From: Ahrensia kielensis DSM 5890
Lineage (GTDB): Bacteria; Pseudomonadota; Alphaproteobacteria; Rhizobiales; Rhizobiaceae
Length of the DNA stretch: 64,000 bases
Direction of reading: 5' to 3'
NCBI RefSeq assembly: GCF_000374465.1
Contig: NZ_KB894534.1
Span: 1-64,000 of the forward strand
The notes beneath the pieces were generated by a model that saw only the letters and a list, made by a program, of their open reading frames with translations, was not told the DNA's origin and did not search any database. This document shows, one piece after another, positions 25,308 through 33,350 of this stretch (position 1 is the stretch's first letter; every line of letters starts with the position of its first letter). The translations under genes and the position numbers were made by a program.

Positions 25308-27167
25308 ATGATCGAGACACATCACAAAGCAGCCAACCCATCGGTTGCCAGCTTGGGATTTGCTTGGCTAGACCGAACCTTAGAAGCACTTTCGGTCGCG
25401 ACCATTTTGATGGCAACTGGAGCTGCCATTTTGCAGGTCTTTTGCCGCTATGTTCTTAATGCATCCCTGCCTTGGCCAGAGGAGTTAGCACAATTTCTCT
25501 TTGTCTGGTCTATTTTCCTCGGCATGGCGGTTTTGGTACACCGCGATAGACATATTGCAATTTCGCTGTTTGTGAAAATGTTACCGCAAAAAGCGCAATA
25601 TGGCCAAACTATCTTCTTGCGAATTGTTACAGTGACAGCATGCTATTTGATGGTCGTGCATGGTATCGATTTCGCACAGCGCTCCATGCAAGTTACACCT
25701 GCACTTCAAATCCCGTTGAAATATATGTTTATGGCCGTACCAACAGGTAGCTTGATGGGGCTCATTTTCCTAGCAAGGCCTATTGCTGGCTCAACTTGGT
25801 GGTCAGGTTTAGCAACGCTGGTGGCAGGTATTGGATTGTATTACATATTGCGTCATACGGGCAGCAATGTGTGGGGAAATTTGAGTATTTCCTCAATATT
25901 GATGATCGTCGGCTTGCTTTTGATTTTTCTTGAAGTGCCAATAATGTTTGCACTTGTGCTTGGTTCCTTTGCTGCCATGTCAACGCAACCAGCTTCAATG
26001 CTCGTGATCATCACACAGAACATGTCCGGCTCACTTAACTCTTTTACACTGCTGGCAATTCCATTTTTCATAATGGCAGCAGCGGTCATGAATGCTGGCG
26101 GTATTACAGTTCGTATTGTTGATCTTGCTTCACACTTGGTCGGTCACTTCAAGGGCGGTCTAGGTCAGGCCAATGTTGTTACCAATGTTATGCTTGCAGG
26201 CGTTTCAGGTTCATCAACAGCCGATGCTTCAGCAACCGCCAAACTGCTCGTTCCGCAAATGGAAAAACATGGCTATGACCGTGCATTTAGCTGCGCTCTA
26301 ACGGCTGCGGCCTCAACGCTTGCGAACATGATTCCGCCCGGCCTTGGGTTGATTATATATGCAGCCCTGGCATCTGTATCCGTCGGTGCCATTTTTGTCG
26401 GCACCATTGTGCCAGGACTGATGGTCGCGCTTGCACTATCGGTGGTAGTTTATATTGTTTCCACTGTCAAAGGGTATGGCGGAGACCGTGCCCGCTCGAC
26501 AGGAACAGAACGTTGGCGTGCTTTTAGACTTGCCGTGCCTGCACTCTTGTTACCTGTCTTTATTGTCGGGGGCGTTCGGTTTGGCATTTTTACCGCAACC
26601 GAAGCTGGTGCAATGGCGTTTCTATTTGCGCTGTTTTGCGGGGCCTTTATTTATCGTGCTTTAACCGCTGCCAATCTTGTAGGTGCACTGCGCGAAGCCG
26701 TAGAAGATACAGTCGCTGTTGCAGTCATTATTGCTGCAGCATCTCCATTTGCTTGGATTTTAACATTCGAACAAGCACCGCAAAAAATTGCAGCATGGCT
26801 TGGTTCATTAAGCTCTGACCCAATACTTTTGTTGCTGTTGATTAACGTGTTCCTTTTGTTCGTCGGTCTGTTTATCGAAATGATTGCAGCGCTAGTTATT
26901 TTGGTGCCAATATTGGTTCCTGTGGTCGTTGCTGCAGGTGTTGATCCGCTGCACTTCGGTGTTGTGATGGTTATCAATCTTGTGATCGGTGCACTAACCC
27001 CGCCACTCGGTGTACTTGTCTTCACGACAGCACGGGTAGGTCGCGCCGATTCAAGCGCAGTGTTCAAAGCAATATTGCCATTCGTGGCTGCGCAACTTGT
27101 CATTCTTGTACTCATCACGTTGGTGCCTCAGATAACGATGCTTCCTATAAAATGGTTTGGACCATAA
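25308..27167 (+). CDS. TRAP transporter fused permease (DctQM)
   Basis: 619 residues. Residues 1-160 form the four-helix DctQ unit (VFCRYVLNASLPWPEELAQFLFVWSIFLG). The rest is the DctM unit of about 12 spans (LLAIPFFIMAAAVMNAGGITVRIVDLA, GVSGSSTADASATAKLLVPQM, ASTLANMIPPGLGLIIYA, FIEMIAALVILVPILVP, LTPPLGVLVF). Fused QM permeases are known from sialic-acid TRAP systems. The two other TRAP systems in this window have separate Q and M genes, so this one has a different ancestry. It couples uptake to a Na+ gradient. The NhaC gene nearby could help maintain that gradient, but the link is only positional. Confidence 0.92.
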   Translation: MIETHHKAANPSVASLGFAWLDRTLEALSVATILMATGAAILQVFCRYVLNASLPWPEELAQFLFVWSIFLGMAVLVHRDRHIAISLFVKMLPQKAQYGQTIFLRIVTVTACYLMVVHGIDFAQRSMQVTPALQIPLKYMFMAVPTGSLMGLIFLARPIAGSTWWSGLATLVAGIGLYYILRHTGSNVWGNLSISSILMIVGLLLIFLEVPIMFALVLGSFAAMSTQPASMLVIITQNMSGSLNSFTLLAIPFFIMAAAVMNAGGITVRIVDLASHLVGHFKGGLGQANVVTNVMLAGVSGSSTADASATAKLLVPQMEKHGYDRAFSCALTAAASTLANMIPPGLGLIIYAALASVSVGAIFVGTIVPGLMVALALSVVVYIVSTVKGYGGDRARSTGTERWRAFRLAVPALLLPVFIVGGVRFGIFTATEAGAMAFLFALFCGAFIYRALTAANLVGALREAVEDTVAVAVIIAAASPFAWILTFEQAPQKIAAWLGSLSSDPILLLLLINVFLLFVGLFIEMIAALVILVPILVPVVVAAGVDPLHFGVVMVINLVIGALTPPLGVLVFTTARVGRADSSAVFKAILPFVAAQLVILVLITLVPQITMLPIKWFGP

Positions 27168-27284
27168 TGAGAAGATCAATGTTCCTTATTGTCATCTAGC
27201 TCGCATCCAAGAAGGGTACTGGATATGAAGCGAAGGTGATGATTTTTACGGTCGCCTTTATGAAAGAGCTACTTTATGCTTTGA

Positions 27285-28130
27285 GGCGGTGTTGTCAGGG
27301 GAACTTTCCGCTATTTGAAAACCGCGGTAATTTTCGAACATGAAAACGAAAAATATTTTTAAGTATTTTAAACTTCGCCTGAAATCATCAAACTAGCGGT
27401 GATGTATTATGTTCGGTTTCCACTCAGTTTACGGCAGGTGGTGGATATTCTGCACGAACGCGGAATCGACATTTGCCACGAAACAGTGCGTTCTTGGTGG
27501 AACCGTTTTGGGCCGATGTTGGCAAATGAAGTTAGGCAGCATCGGGCAGGGAAACACTCAAATTGTCGCTGGCACATTGATGAAGTTTTCGTCAAAATCA
27601 ATGGTGAGAAACTATATCCGTTGACCGGCAGGTGAATGCGAAGCAATCACCGAGAGGTTTTGGCGCGCCATTGATCATGAGGGCACTATGTTGGACAGCT
27701 ATGTTTCAAAGCGTCGAGATCGTCGTGTTGTATTGAAGGTATTAAGGAAATTGCTTTCCAGATACGGTTCTCTTGCTGAAATAGACACGGGTAAACTTGG
27801 CTCCTATAGCGCAGCTTTAAGAAACCTTGGTATCCGTCATCGCCACAAAATTGGGCAATATAAGAATAACCAAATTGGGATTTTACATCTTCATTTTAGG
27901 CGACGAGAACGAGCTATGGGACGTTTCCGATCCATAGCAAGTTTGCAAAAAATTCTCGTCCATTCATGCTACCATTTTCTACCAATTTAACCACCAACTT
28001 CATTTCCTAAGCCGCCCCAATTTTTAATATTTACGAGATCAGTCGTTAAACGATTGGCGTATTTTGTGCGCGGTATAATGATTGTTTGTGTGGCTTTTCA
28101 CGCGAGCTTAAAGATACTCTGATAAGATCG
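27285..28130 (+). mobile_element. degenerate full-length IS6-family insertion sequence
   Basis: About 845 bp, the usual size of IS6 elements. Left terminus CGGTGTTGTCAGGGGAAC at 27287-27304. The right terminus is degraded (AGATACTCTGATAAGATCG, ending near 28130) and was recognised by alignment with the better-preserved right end at 23290-23347. It contains one transposase gene with several lesions. It is the best copy from which the others in the window can be interpreted. Confidence 0.75.
27340..28010 (+). pseudogene. IS6-family transposase, inactivated
   Basis: It begins with ATG 27340 (MKTKNIFKYFK). A one-base loss near 27374 shifts the frame into SPEIIKLAVMYYVRFPLSLRQVVDIL. The helix-turn-helix and the first catalytic Asp (WHIDEVFVK) are intact, but the frame ends at 27635. 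It resumes in another frame as FWRAIDHEGTMLDSYVSKRRDRR through to RRRERAMGRFRS. In the third motif the glutamate expected in NNRAENSH is replaced (NNQIGILH), so the DDE triad is lost even if the frameshifts are repaired. Confidence 0.85.
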
Positions 28131-28225
28131 GTTGTCAGAGGTACTTGCCACGTTCCCAGTGCATGCAAATTTCAGAGCATAACAACGAAAGCCCTTTCTG
28201 CTATTGCAAAAATCACCAAAATTCT
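28129..28225 (+). mobile_element. left-end fragment of a third IS6-family copy
   Basis: CGGTTGTCAGAGGTACTTGCC followed by TTTCAGAGCATAACAACGAAAGCCCTTTC aligns with the left 90 bp of the copies at 3169 and 27285. No transposase follows. It directly abuts the right end of the copy at 27285, so one element appears to have landed beside another. Confidence 0.6.
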
Positions 28226-28250
28226 TGCATTAAGTGGTCGAGTAATAGGT

Positions 28251-29867
28251 TCATTTGTCTATAATCAAGTCCGCACAACGGTCACCAATCATCATAGCAG
28301 GGGCATTTGTGTTACCAGCATTGATGTTCGGCACTGCGGACATGTCGCAGACCCTTAAGTTCTGAATCCCGCGCACACGCAATTTTGCATCGAGCACGGC
28401 CATTGGGTCGCCATCGGCGCCCATCCTTGCAGTGCTCGACGGGTGATAATTTGTTTTCACAAACCGTTTGCAATGCGCTTTTAATGCGTCATCGGATAAA
28501 TCATCTTGGGGCGGGATTGCGATCCGTTCAAGGTGTTCAGCAAGCGGTGAAGCTTTAAGCGCATTTATGAAGAAGCGCTGCCCTGCCACCATCTCGCGCA
28601 TATCATCGGGATGTTTTAACAGGTTGGGTGAGACGGCAGGCATATCGGATGGATTGGCCGATTTTAACCGCACTTCGCCGCGTGATTTCGGTTTCACAAC
28701 GACGGTCGTAATGGTCAGCCCATGTCCATCGTTTACAAGGCCAACGCTATCGCGATCTAGGTAAACTATGGGCACACAAAATGCCTGAATTGTTGGCAGT
28801 GCGTCCGGTGAAATGGGGTTTACAAAAGCGCCTGCCTCGACGCCTGCAGATGTGATGGGGCCGGAGCCAAAGAGTTTGAATTGGATGCCGTTTTTCAGCA
28901 TGCGCCAACCTTCACCCTGTTTGTAATAACCGTATGGTCCATTTGCCAATGCTGTTGTCGGCACTTCAGGGTGGTCGATTAAATTTTGGCCAACGCCCGG
29001 CAAATCAATTTGTACGTCGATGCCATGTTCTTGAAGGTGCTCTGCAGGGCCAATTCCAGAAAGCATCAACAGTTTAGGTGTAATCAGCGCGCCTGCGGCA
29101 ACAATAATTTCACCATCGGCATAGACGGTTTTAATTTCCCCTTTGCGGTCGCGATAGATTACGCCCTTGGCGCATCCATTTTCAATCACGATACGCATTA
29201 CTTCAGCGTTTAGCCGAACGTTCAGGTTTGGATTGTTTTTTTGTGGTTCAATATAAGCGTAGGCTGCCGAGCTGCGTTTACCGTGACGATTCATAAATTG
29301 ATAAAAGCCAACGCCGCGCTGTGTTTGCCCGTTGAAATCTGGATTGAATGGTTCGCCAATTGCTTGCACCGCTTGCACAAACCAACGCGACATTTCATCG
29401 ATGTGGCCGGGGTCAGAGACCAGCATCGGCCCATTTGTTCCATGCAGGTCATTGTTAAGGCGGTTGTTTGCTTCCATCCTGCGATAGTGAGGTAGAACGT
29501 CCCTCCAGCCCCAGCCAATGCTGTCATTATTGCCGCGCAGGATTTCTTGCCACTCATCGTAATCAGATGGTCTTCCGCGCATGTAAACCTGTGCGTTGAC
29601 GGATGATCCGCCGCCCAATACGTGCCCTTGAGGGATTTCGTGAACACGGCCGTCTAAGTGCTCTTGCGGTATCGTTTTATGATAGCGCATAAATTTCGAG
29701 CCGTTTATCATTTTGAAAATGCCCGGCGGCATATCGAGCAAAGGGTGTCTGTTTGAATGTCCAGCTTCGAGTAGAAGAACTCTGGCATTGCCATCAGAGC
29801 TAAGCCTTGCGGCGGCTACACAGCCAGATGAGCCGCCGCCAATAACAATATGATCGAAGCTTTCCAT
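28251..29867 (-). CDS. GMC-family FAD-dependent alcohol dehydrogenase
   Basis: 538 residues. N-terminal FAD loop (IVIGGGSSGCVAAARLS), GMC signature 1 (HVLGGGSSVNAQVYMRGRPSDYDEW), signature 2 (GALITPKLLMLSGIGP) and the C-terminal catalytic His475 (NYHPSSTARMG) with the Asn pair in NAGNTNAPAM. It oxidises a primary alcohol to an aldehyde, as choline dehydrogenase does. No betaine genes are adjacent. It starts 1 bp after the end of the GntR gene, so the two are one operon, divergent from an aldehyde dehydrogenase that could use its product. Confidence 0.88.
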   Translation of the reverse strand: MESFDHIVIGGGSSGCVAAARLSSDGNARVLLLEAGHSNRHPLLDMPPGIFKMINGSKFMRYHKTIPQEHLDGRVHEIPQGHVLGGGSSVNAQVYMRGRPSDYDEWQEILRGNNDSIGWGWRDVLPHYRRMEANNRLNNDLHGTNGPMLVSDPGHIDEMSRWFVQAVQAIGEPFNPDFNGQTQRGVGFYQFMNRHGKRSSAAYAYIEPQKNNPNLNVRLNAEVMRIVIENGCAKGVIYRDRKGEIKTVYADGEIIVAAGALITPKLLMLSGIGPAEHLQEHGIDVQIDLPGVGQNLIDHPEVPTTALANGPYGYYKQGEGWRMLKNGIQFKLFGSGPITSAGVEAGAFVNPISPDALPTIQAFCVPIVYLDRDSVGLVNDGHGLTITTVVVKPKSRGEVRLKSANPSDMPAVSPNLLKHPDDMREMVAGQRFFINALKASPLAEHLERIAIPPQDDLSDDALKAHCKRFVKTNYHPSSTARMGADGDPMAVLDAKLRVRGIQNLRVCDMSAVPNINAGNTNAPAMMIGDRCADLIIDK

Positions 29868-30578
29868 CTAGTCGGCTTCCATGTCGAATGTAACGCGCAC
29901 ATATTCCCATGCAGCTTTCAAGTGAACGTTCAAGGCTTCTTCAGCCGCGTCTGCGTCTCGTTCTAAAATGGCATCAAGTATAGCTTTGTGTGCCTCGTAA
30001 TTGGCCAAGTTTCGTTCAGGTAGGCGCTTCATCTGCGCCCATTGTGGGGCAAGCCACGATGTGTAACCCTCATGAACGGCGGGGAAGATTGGGTTTTTCG
30101 GTATCTGGTAGAGAACACCATGAAAAGCGTTGTCGGTTCTATAAAATTCTTCGGAATCGTTTATCGCATTTTTGTTAGCTTCTAAGGCGGCCTTTAGATC
30201 ACTTATGTCTGTTTTTGTCGCAGATATAGCTGCCTGCCTCACCAATCCACATTCCATAAAGACGCGGCTTTGATACAGGTTCTTAACGCCGCCCGGTTCG
30301 TTAAGAAGGTGCCTGACCACATTTCCAGTCGCGCTCAACACGGTCGCGTAATCGGGCTTGCTGACGATTGGACGAAACCGAGGTTTGCTCTCAACAAGGC
30401 CGCGATTTGAAAGCGTTGATATCGCTTCTCTGACAACCGTCCTGCTGGTTCCGAATTGCTCCATTAATTCACGTTCAGCAGGCAATGGGCTTTTGTTTCT
30501 TAAGCGGCCAGATGCAATTTGAGATTCAAGTTCTGCCACAATCGCATCGGCTGCACGGATGTTCGTATCTAAAGACAT
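29868..30578 (-). CDS. GntR-family (FadR/FCD) transcriptional regulator
   Basis: 236 residues from the ATG at 30578. A start 19 codons earlier encodes an unlikely hydrophobic leader. Winged helix LPAERELMEQFGTSRTVVREAISTLSNRGLVESKPRFRPIV, then an FCD domain with DNAFHGVLY, YEAHKAILDAI and ALNVHLKAAW. It is divergent from the aldA-led sugar-acid operon. Two adjacent TNGTNNNACNA-type half-palindromes lie just before that operon's first gene, so it is the likely repressor of the block. Confidence 0.9.
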   Translation of the reverse strand: MSLDTNIRAADAIVAELESQIASGRLRNKSPLPAERELMEQFGTSRTVVREAISTLSNRGLVESKPRFRPIVSKPDYATVLSATGNVVRHLLNEPGGVKNLYQSRVFMECGLVRQAAISATKTDISDLKAALEANKNAINDSEEFYRTDNAFHGVLYQIPKNPIFPAVHEGYTSWLAPQWAQMKRLPERNLANYEAHKAILDAILERDADAAEEALNVHLKAAWEYVRVTFDMEAD

Positions 30579-30749
30579 ATGCAAATATGGTCCTACTAAA
30601 ATTAGTCTTTGAAAAGCAATATGACAAATATGCAAGCTTAATGCAAACGCTATGATAAGCCATTTCAGTGCGATAATTGCTCTTATTGACAGTATTTTTT
30701 ATATGTAAAAGCGAAATTGCAGTGTTGACAAACCCGAACTATATATATT

Positions 30750-30774
30750 TGGTAGAACCATATTGGTCATACCA
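30750..30774. promoter_or_regulatory. tandem GntR/FadR-type operator sites
   Basis: TGGTAGAACCA (30750-30760) and TGGTCATACCA (30764-30774) both fit the FadR-subfamily consensus TNGTNNNACNA and are spaced 3 bp apart. They lie 14 bp before the GTG start of the aldehyde dehydrogenase gene, in the region shared with the divergent gntR gene. Confidence 0.6.
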
Positions 30775-30787
30775 AACTGGATAAGCT

Positions 30788-32257
30788 GTGTTCGATTTAA
30801 CTTTTACAAGCTCTAAGCCTGCTACCATCGGCATGTATGTTGATGGCAAATGGACGAATCCAACCGGACGAGAGCTGATTGAGGTTGAGAACCCAGCGAA
30901 TGAGACTGTTATTGCTTCCATCGTTGATGGTTCAGCAGGAGATGCTGCAATGGCTGTTGAAGCGGCGCATAAGGCCTCTGCCTTATGGGCAGCTAGACCT
31001 GCGATTGAGCGCGCAAGACTTGTCGCTGCGCTGGCGGGTGAAGTGCAAACCAACCATGAAGCTTTGGCTCACATCATAACGTTGGAGCAAGGCAAACCAA
31101 TCGCGCAAGCGCGCGGCGAAATCGATGCTGTTATCACCTTCCTGACATATGCAGCAGAAAGCGCGCGGCGCATTGAGGGCGATATTGTTGCCTCTGATAA
31201 CTTAAATGAAGAAATTCAAATTCGTCGCCATCCTTATGGTGTGGTTGTTGGTTTAACGTCTTGGAATTATCCAGCTGCACTTGCTGCACGTAAATTGGGG
31301 CCAGCATTGGTTGCGGGCAACACCTTTGTGTTGATGGCTCATGAGAACACGCCATTGTCTGGTTTGGCGCTTGCGCAACTTGCCCATGATGTTGGTTTTC
31401 CAGCAGGGGTGTTTAACTCAATTACGGGCAGGGGTCGTGTTGCTGGTCAAGCGATGGTCGAGCATCCTTTAACGGGTATGGTCACGATGACCGGTAGCAC
31501 GCGGGCTGGTAAAGAAATTTTCCGTGCTGCTGCAGATACAGTCAAAACTGTTCGTCTTGAGCTTGGCGGCAAAGCGCCGTTTATCGTGATGGACGATGCG
31601 AATATAGATGCCGCAGTCGCAGCAGCGGTGACGGCGCGTTATACAAATTGCGGACAGATTTGCACCTGCAATGAGCGCATGTATTTGCATAGCGCTATTG
31701 CAAACGAGTTCATGGACAAATTTGTTGCGGCCTCCCAAGCGCTTACAATTGGTGATCCAATGGGCAATGTGGATTTGGGCCCTAAAGTCAGCCGTTTTGA
31801 GCGTGATAAAGTTGCTGATGTTATTGCAGCAAGCGTCAAAGCCGGTGCTGACGTGCTGCTTGAAGGCGGTGTTTTGGAAAACGACCAATACGCTCGGGGC
31901 CATTGGATGGCACCAACCGTATTATCGGTAAAAGACAATCATATTCCAGCCATTCGCAATGAGGTTTTTGGTCCTGTTGCTGTTGCCATGAATGTTGGGT
32001 CTTTTGACGAAGCGGTCGCGCTCGCCAATGACACGCAATATGGGCTGTCGGCTTATCTGTTCACGAAAAATCTTAAGCACATTCAACGTGCTCCGCACGT
32101 TTTGAAGTTCGGTGAGCTCTATCTCAACCGAAGCAATGGCGAGGCTGTTCAAGGATTTCATACTGGCTGGGGAATGTCAGGACTTGGCGGTGAAGACGGC
32201 AAATACGGGTTCGATGGCTATATGCGCAAGCAGACCAGCTATTTGAATTGGGATTAA
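30788..32257 (+). CDS. AldA-like NAD-dependent aldehyde dehydrogenase
   Basis: 489 residues from GTG 30788. ATG 30833 is a possible shorter start. The general base is Glu258 in ELGGKAPFIV and the nucleophile is Cys292 in GQICTCNERMY. The C-terminal QGFHTGWGMSGLGGEDGKYGF region is very similar to E. coli lactaldehyde/glycolaldehyde dehydrogenase AldA. The cofactor loop that usually reads KPSE or KTHE reads MAHE here, so the NAD(P)-contacting lysine is Met183. It is the first gene of the ABC/enolase operon and probably oxidises a hydroxyaldehyde to the acid. Confidence 0.87.
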   Translation: MFDLTFTSSKPATIGMYVDGKWTNPTGRELIEVENPANETVIASIVDGSAGDAAMAVEAAHKASALWAARPAIERARLVAALAGEVQTNHEALAHIITLEQGKPIAQARGEIDAVITFLTYAAESARRIEGDIVASDNLNEEIQIRRHPYGVVVGLTSWNYPAALAARKLGPALVAGNTFVLMAHENTPLSGLALAQLAHDVGFPAGVFNSITGRGRVAGQAMVEHPLTGMVTMTGSTRAGKEIFRAAADTVKTVRLELGGKAPFIVMDDANIDAAVAAAVTARYTNCGQICTCNERMYLHSAIANEFMDKFVAASQALTIGDPMGNVDLGPKVSRFERDKVADVIAASVKAGADVLLEGGVLENDQYARGHWMAPTVLSVKDNHIPAIRNEVFGPVAVAMNVGSFDEAVALANDTQYGLSAYLFTKNLKHIQRAPHVLKFGELYLNRSNGEAVQGFHTGWGMSGLGGEDGKYGFDGYMRKQTSYLNWD

Positions 32258-32307
32258 CCCAAACAGCGGTCACGAGGAATATGGCCGCACAATGAGGAGG
32301 AACTATA

Positions 32308-33279
32308 ATGAAACGTAGAACAATTTTGGGCGCTTCTTTTCTAGCGCTTGCAATGTCAACAGTGGCGATCGCTCAAAGCTTGCCGCCGCTTGAACAAAAA
32401 GAACGCTACAAGGTTGGTTTTCCGCAAATGGAATCGAACAACCCTTGGCGTATTGCAGAATCGAAGTCATTTGTTGACACAGCCGAAGCATGTAACTGGG
32501 ATCTCATCAGCACGGATGCAGGCGGTTCTGCTGCCAAGCAAGTGGCCGATGTGGATAGTATGATTGCACAAGGTATTGACGTTCTATTCTTGCCGCCACG
32601 TGAAGAAAAACCACTTATTCCAGCTGTTAAAAAAGCTGCAGCTGCAGGCATTCCGACATTTCTTGTTGATCGCTCGGTTGATCCAAATAATGCCAAAGCG
32701 GGTGTCGATTATGTTTCCTTCCTAGGTTCAGACTTTATTGACCAAGGCCGCCGTGTTGCCGAATGGACTATCGAGAATTTCAAAGGCGATAAAGCTGTTG
32801 TTGTTCAGCTTGAAGGCACGACAGGTTCATCACCTGCTAATGACCGCAAAAAAGGCTTTGACGATGCAATCGCTAAAGATCCGCGATTTACAATTGTCGC
32901 TTCTCAGACAGGTGACTTTGCACGCGATAAAGGCCGCCAAGTCATGGAAACTGTGCTTCAAGCCCATCCCGATGTTGATGTCGTTTATGCGCATAATGAT
33001 GAAATGGCGATTGGTGCAATTCAAGCTTTGGAACTTGCAGGGCGCAAGCCGGGCGAGGATGTTTTGATCGTCTCTATCGATGGCACACGCGATGCACTTC
33101 AAGCGATCATTGACGGCAAAATGGGCGTAACTGTTGAAAGCTCTCCTTTCTTTGGTCCTTTGGCCTGCGAAACGATGAAGCGTTATGCTGCCGGTGAAGA
33201 AATTGAACCTTGGGTTCAGGTGAAAGACCGGATCTTCACGCAAGCGAACGCAGCAGAAAACATCAAGGACGCTTACTAA
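32308..33279 (+). CDS. sugar ABC transporter periplasmic binding protein (ribose type)
   Basis: 323 residues with a cleavable signal peptide (MKRRTILGASFLALAMSTVAIAQS) and a periplasmic-binding-protein fold of the RbsB/Peripla_BP_4 family. Features include KVGFPQMESNNPWRIAESKSF, the hinge segment IDVLFLPPREEKPLIPAVKKA, VVQLEGTTGSSPANDRKKGF and VYAHNDEMAIGAIQAL. The family binds sugars, polyols and similar compounds. Good RBS (GAGGAGG). It is followed by a stable hairpin and then the ATPase and two permease genes. Confidence 0.9.
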   Translation: MKRRTILGASFLALAMSTVAIAQSLPPLEQKERYKVGFPQMESNNPWRIAESKSFVDTAEACNWDLISTDAGGSAAKQVADVDSMIAQGIDVLFLPPREEKPLIPAVKKAAAAGIPTFLVDRSVDPNNAKAGVDYVSFLGSDFIDQGRRVAEWTIENFKGDKAVVVQLEGTTGSSPANDRKKGFDDAIAKDPRFTIVASQTGDFARDKGRQVMETVLQAHPDVDVVYAHNDEMAIGAIQALELAGRKPGEDVLIVSIDGTRDALQAIIDGKMGVTVESSPFFGPLACETMKRYAAGEEIEPWVQVKDRIFTQANAAENIKDAY

Positions 33280-33297
33280 CGGCCTCCCTGCCGAAGA

Positions 33298-33321
33298 GGA
33301 GGCGCACTCGATTGCGCCTCC
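33298..33321 (+). terminator. intercistronic hairpin after the ABC binding-protein gene
   Basis: Perfect 9-bp stem GGAGGCGCA / TGCGCCTCC with a 6-nt loop and no T tract. It is probably an mRNA-stabilising or processing hairpin that protects the binding-protein message rather than a true terminator. Confidence 0.6.
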
Positions 33322-33350
33322 TTGACTAATTGAGGAGCTTGGGGGGATAA

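Noticed and set aside
26651-27118. 155-codon antisense frame in the TRAP permease gene
   Set aside because: Thr/Ala/Ser-rich low-complexity shadow of a membrane-protein coding strand.
27285-28130. An active IS6 element
   Set aside because: The transposase has frameshifts and lacks the third catalytic residue, and the right terminus is degraded.
28086-28358. 90-codon open frame overlapping the end of the GMC gene
   Set aside because: It lies antisense to the GMC 3' end and across IS end sequence, with no RBS and no recognisable domain.
28251-29867. Choline dehydrogenase (betA) assignment
   Set aside because: GMC motifs are generic and no betB, betI or choline transporter lies nearby; the context is sugar-acid catabolism.
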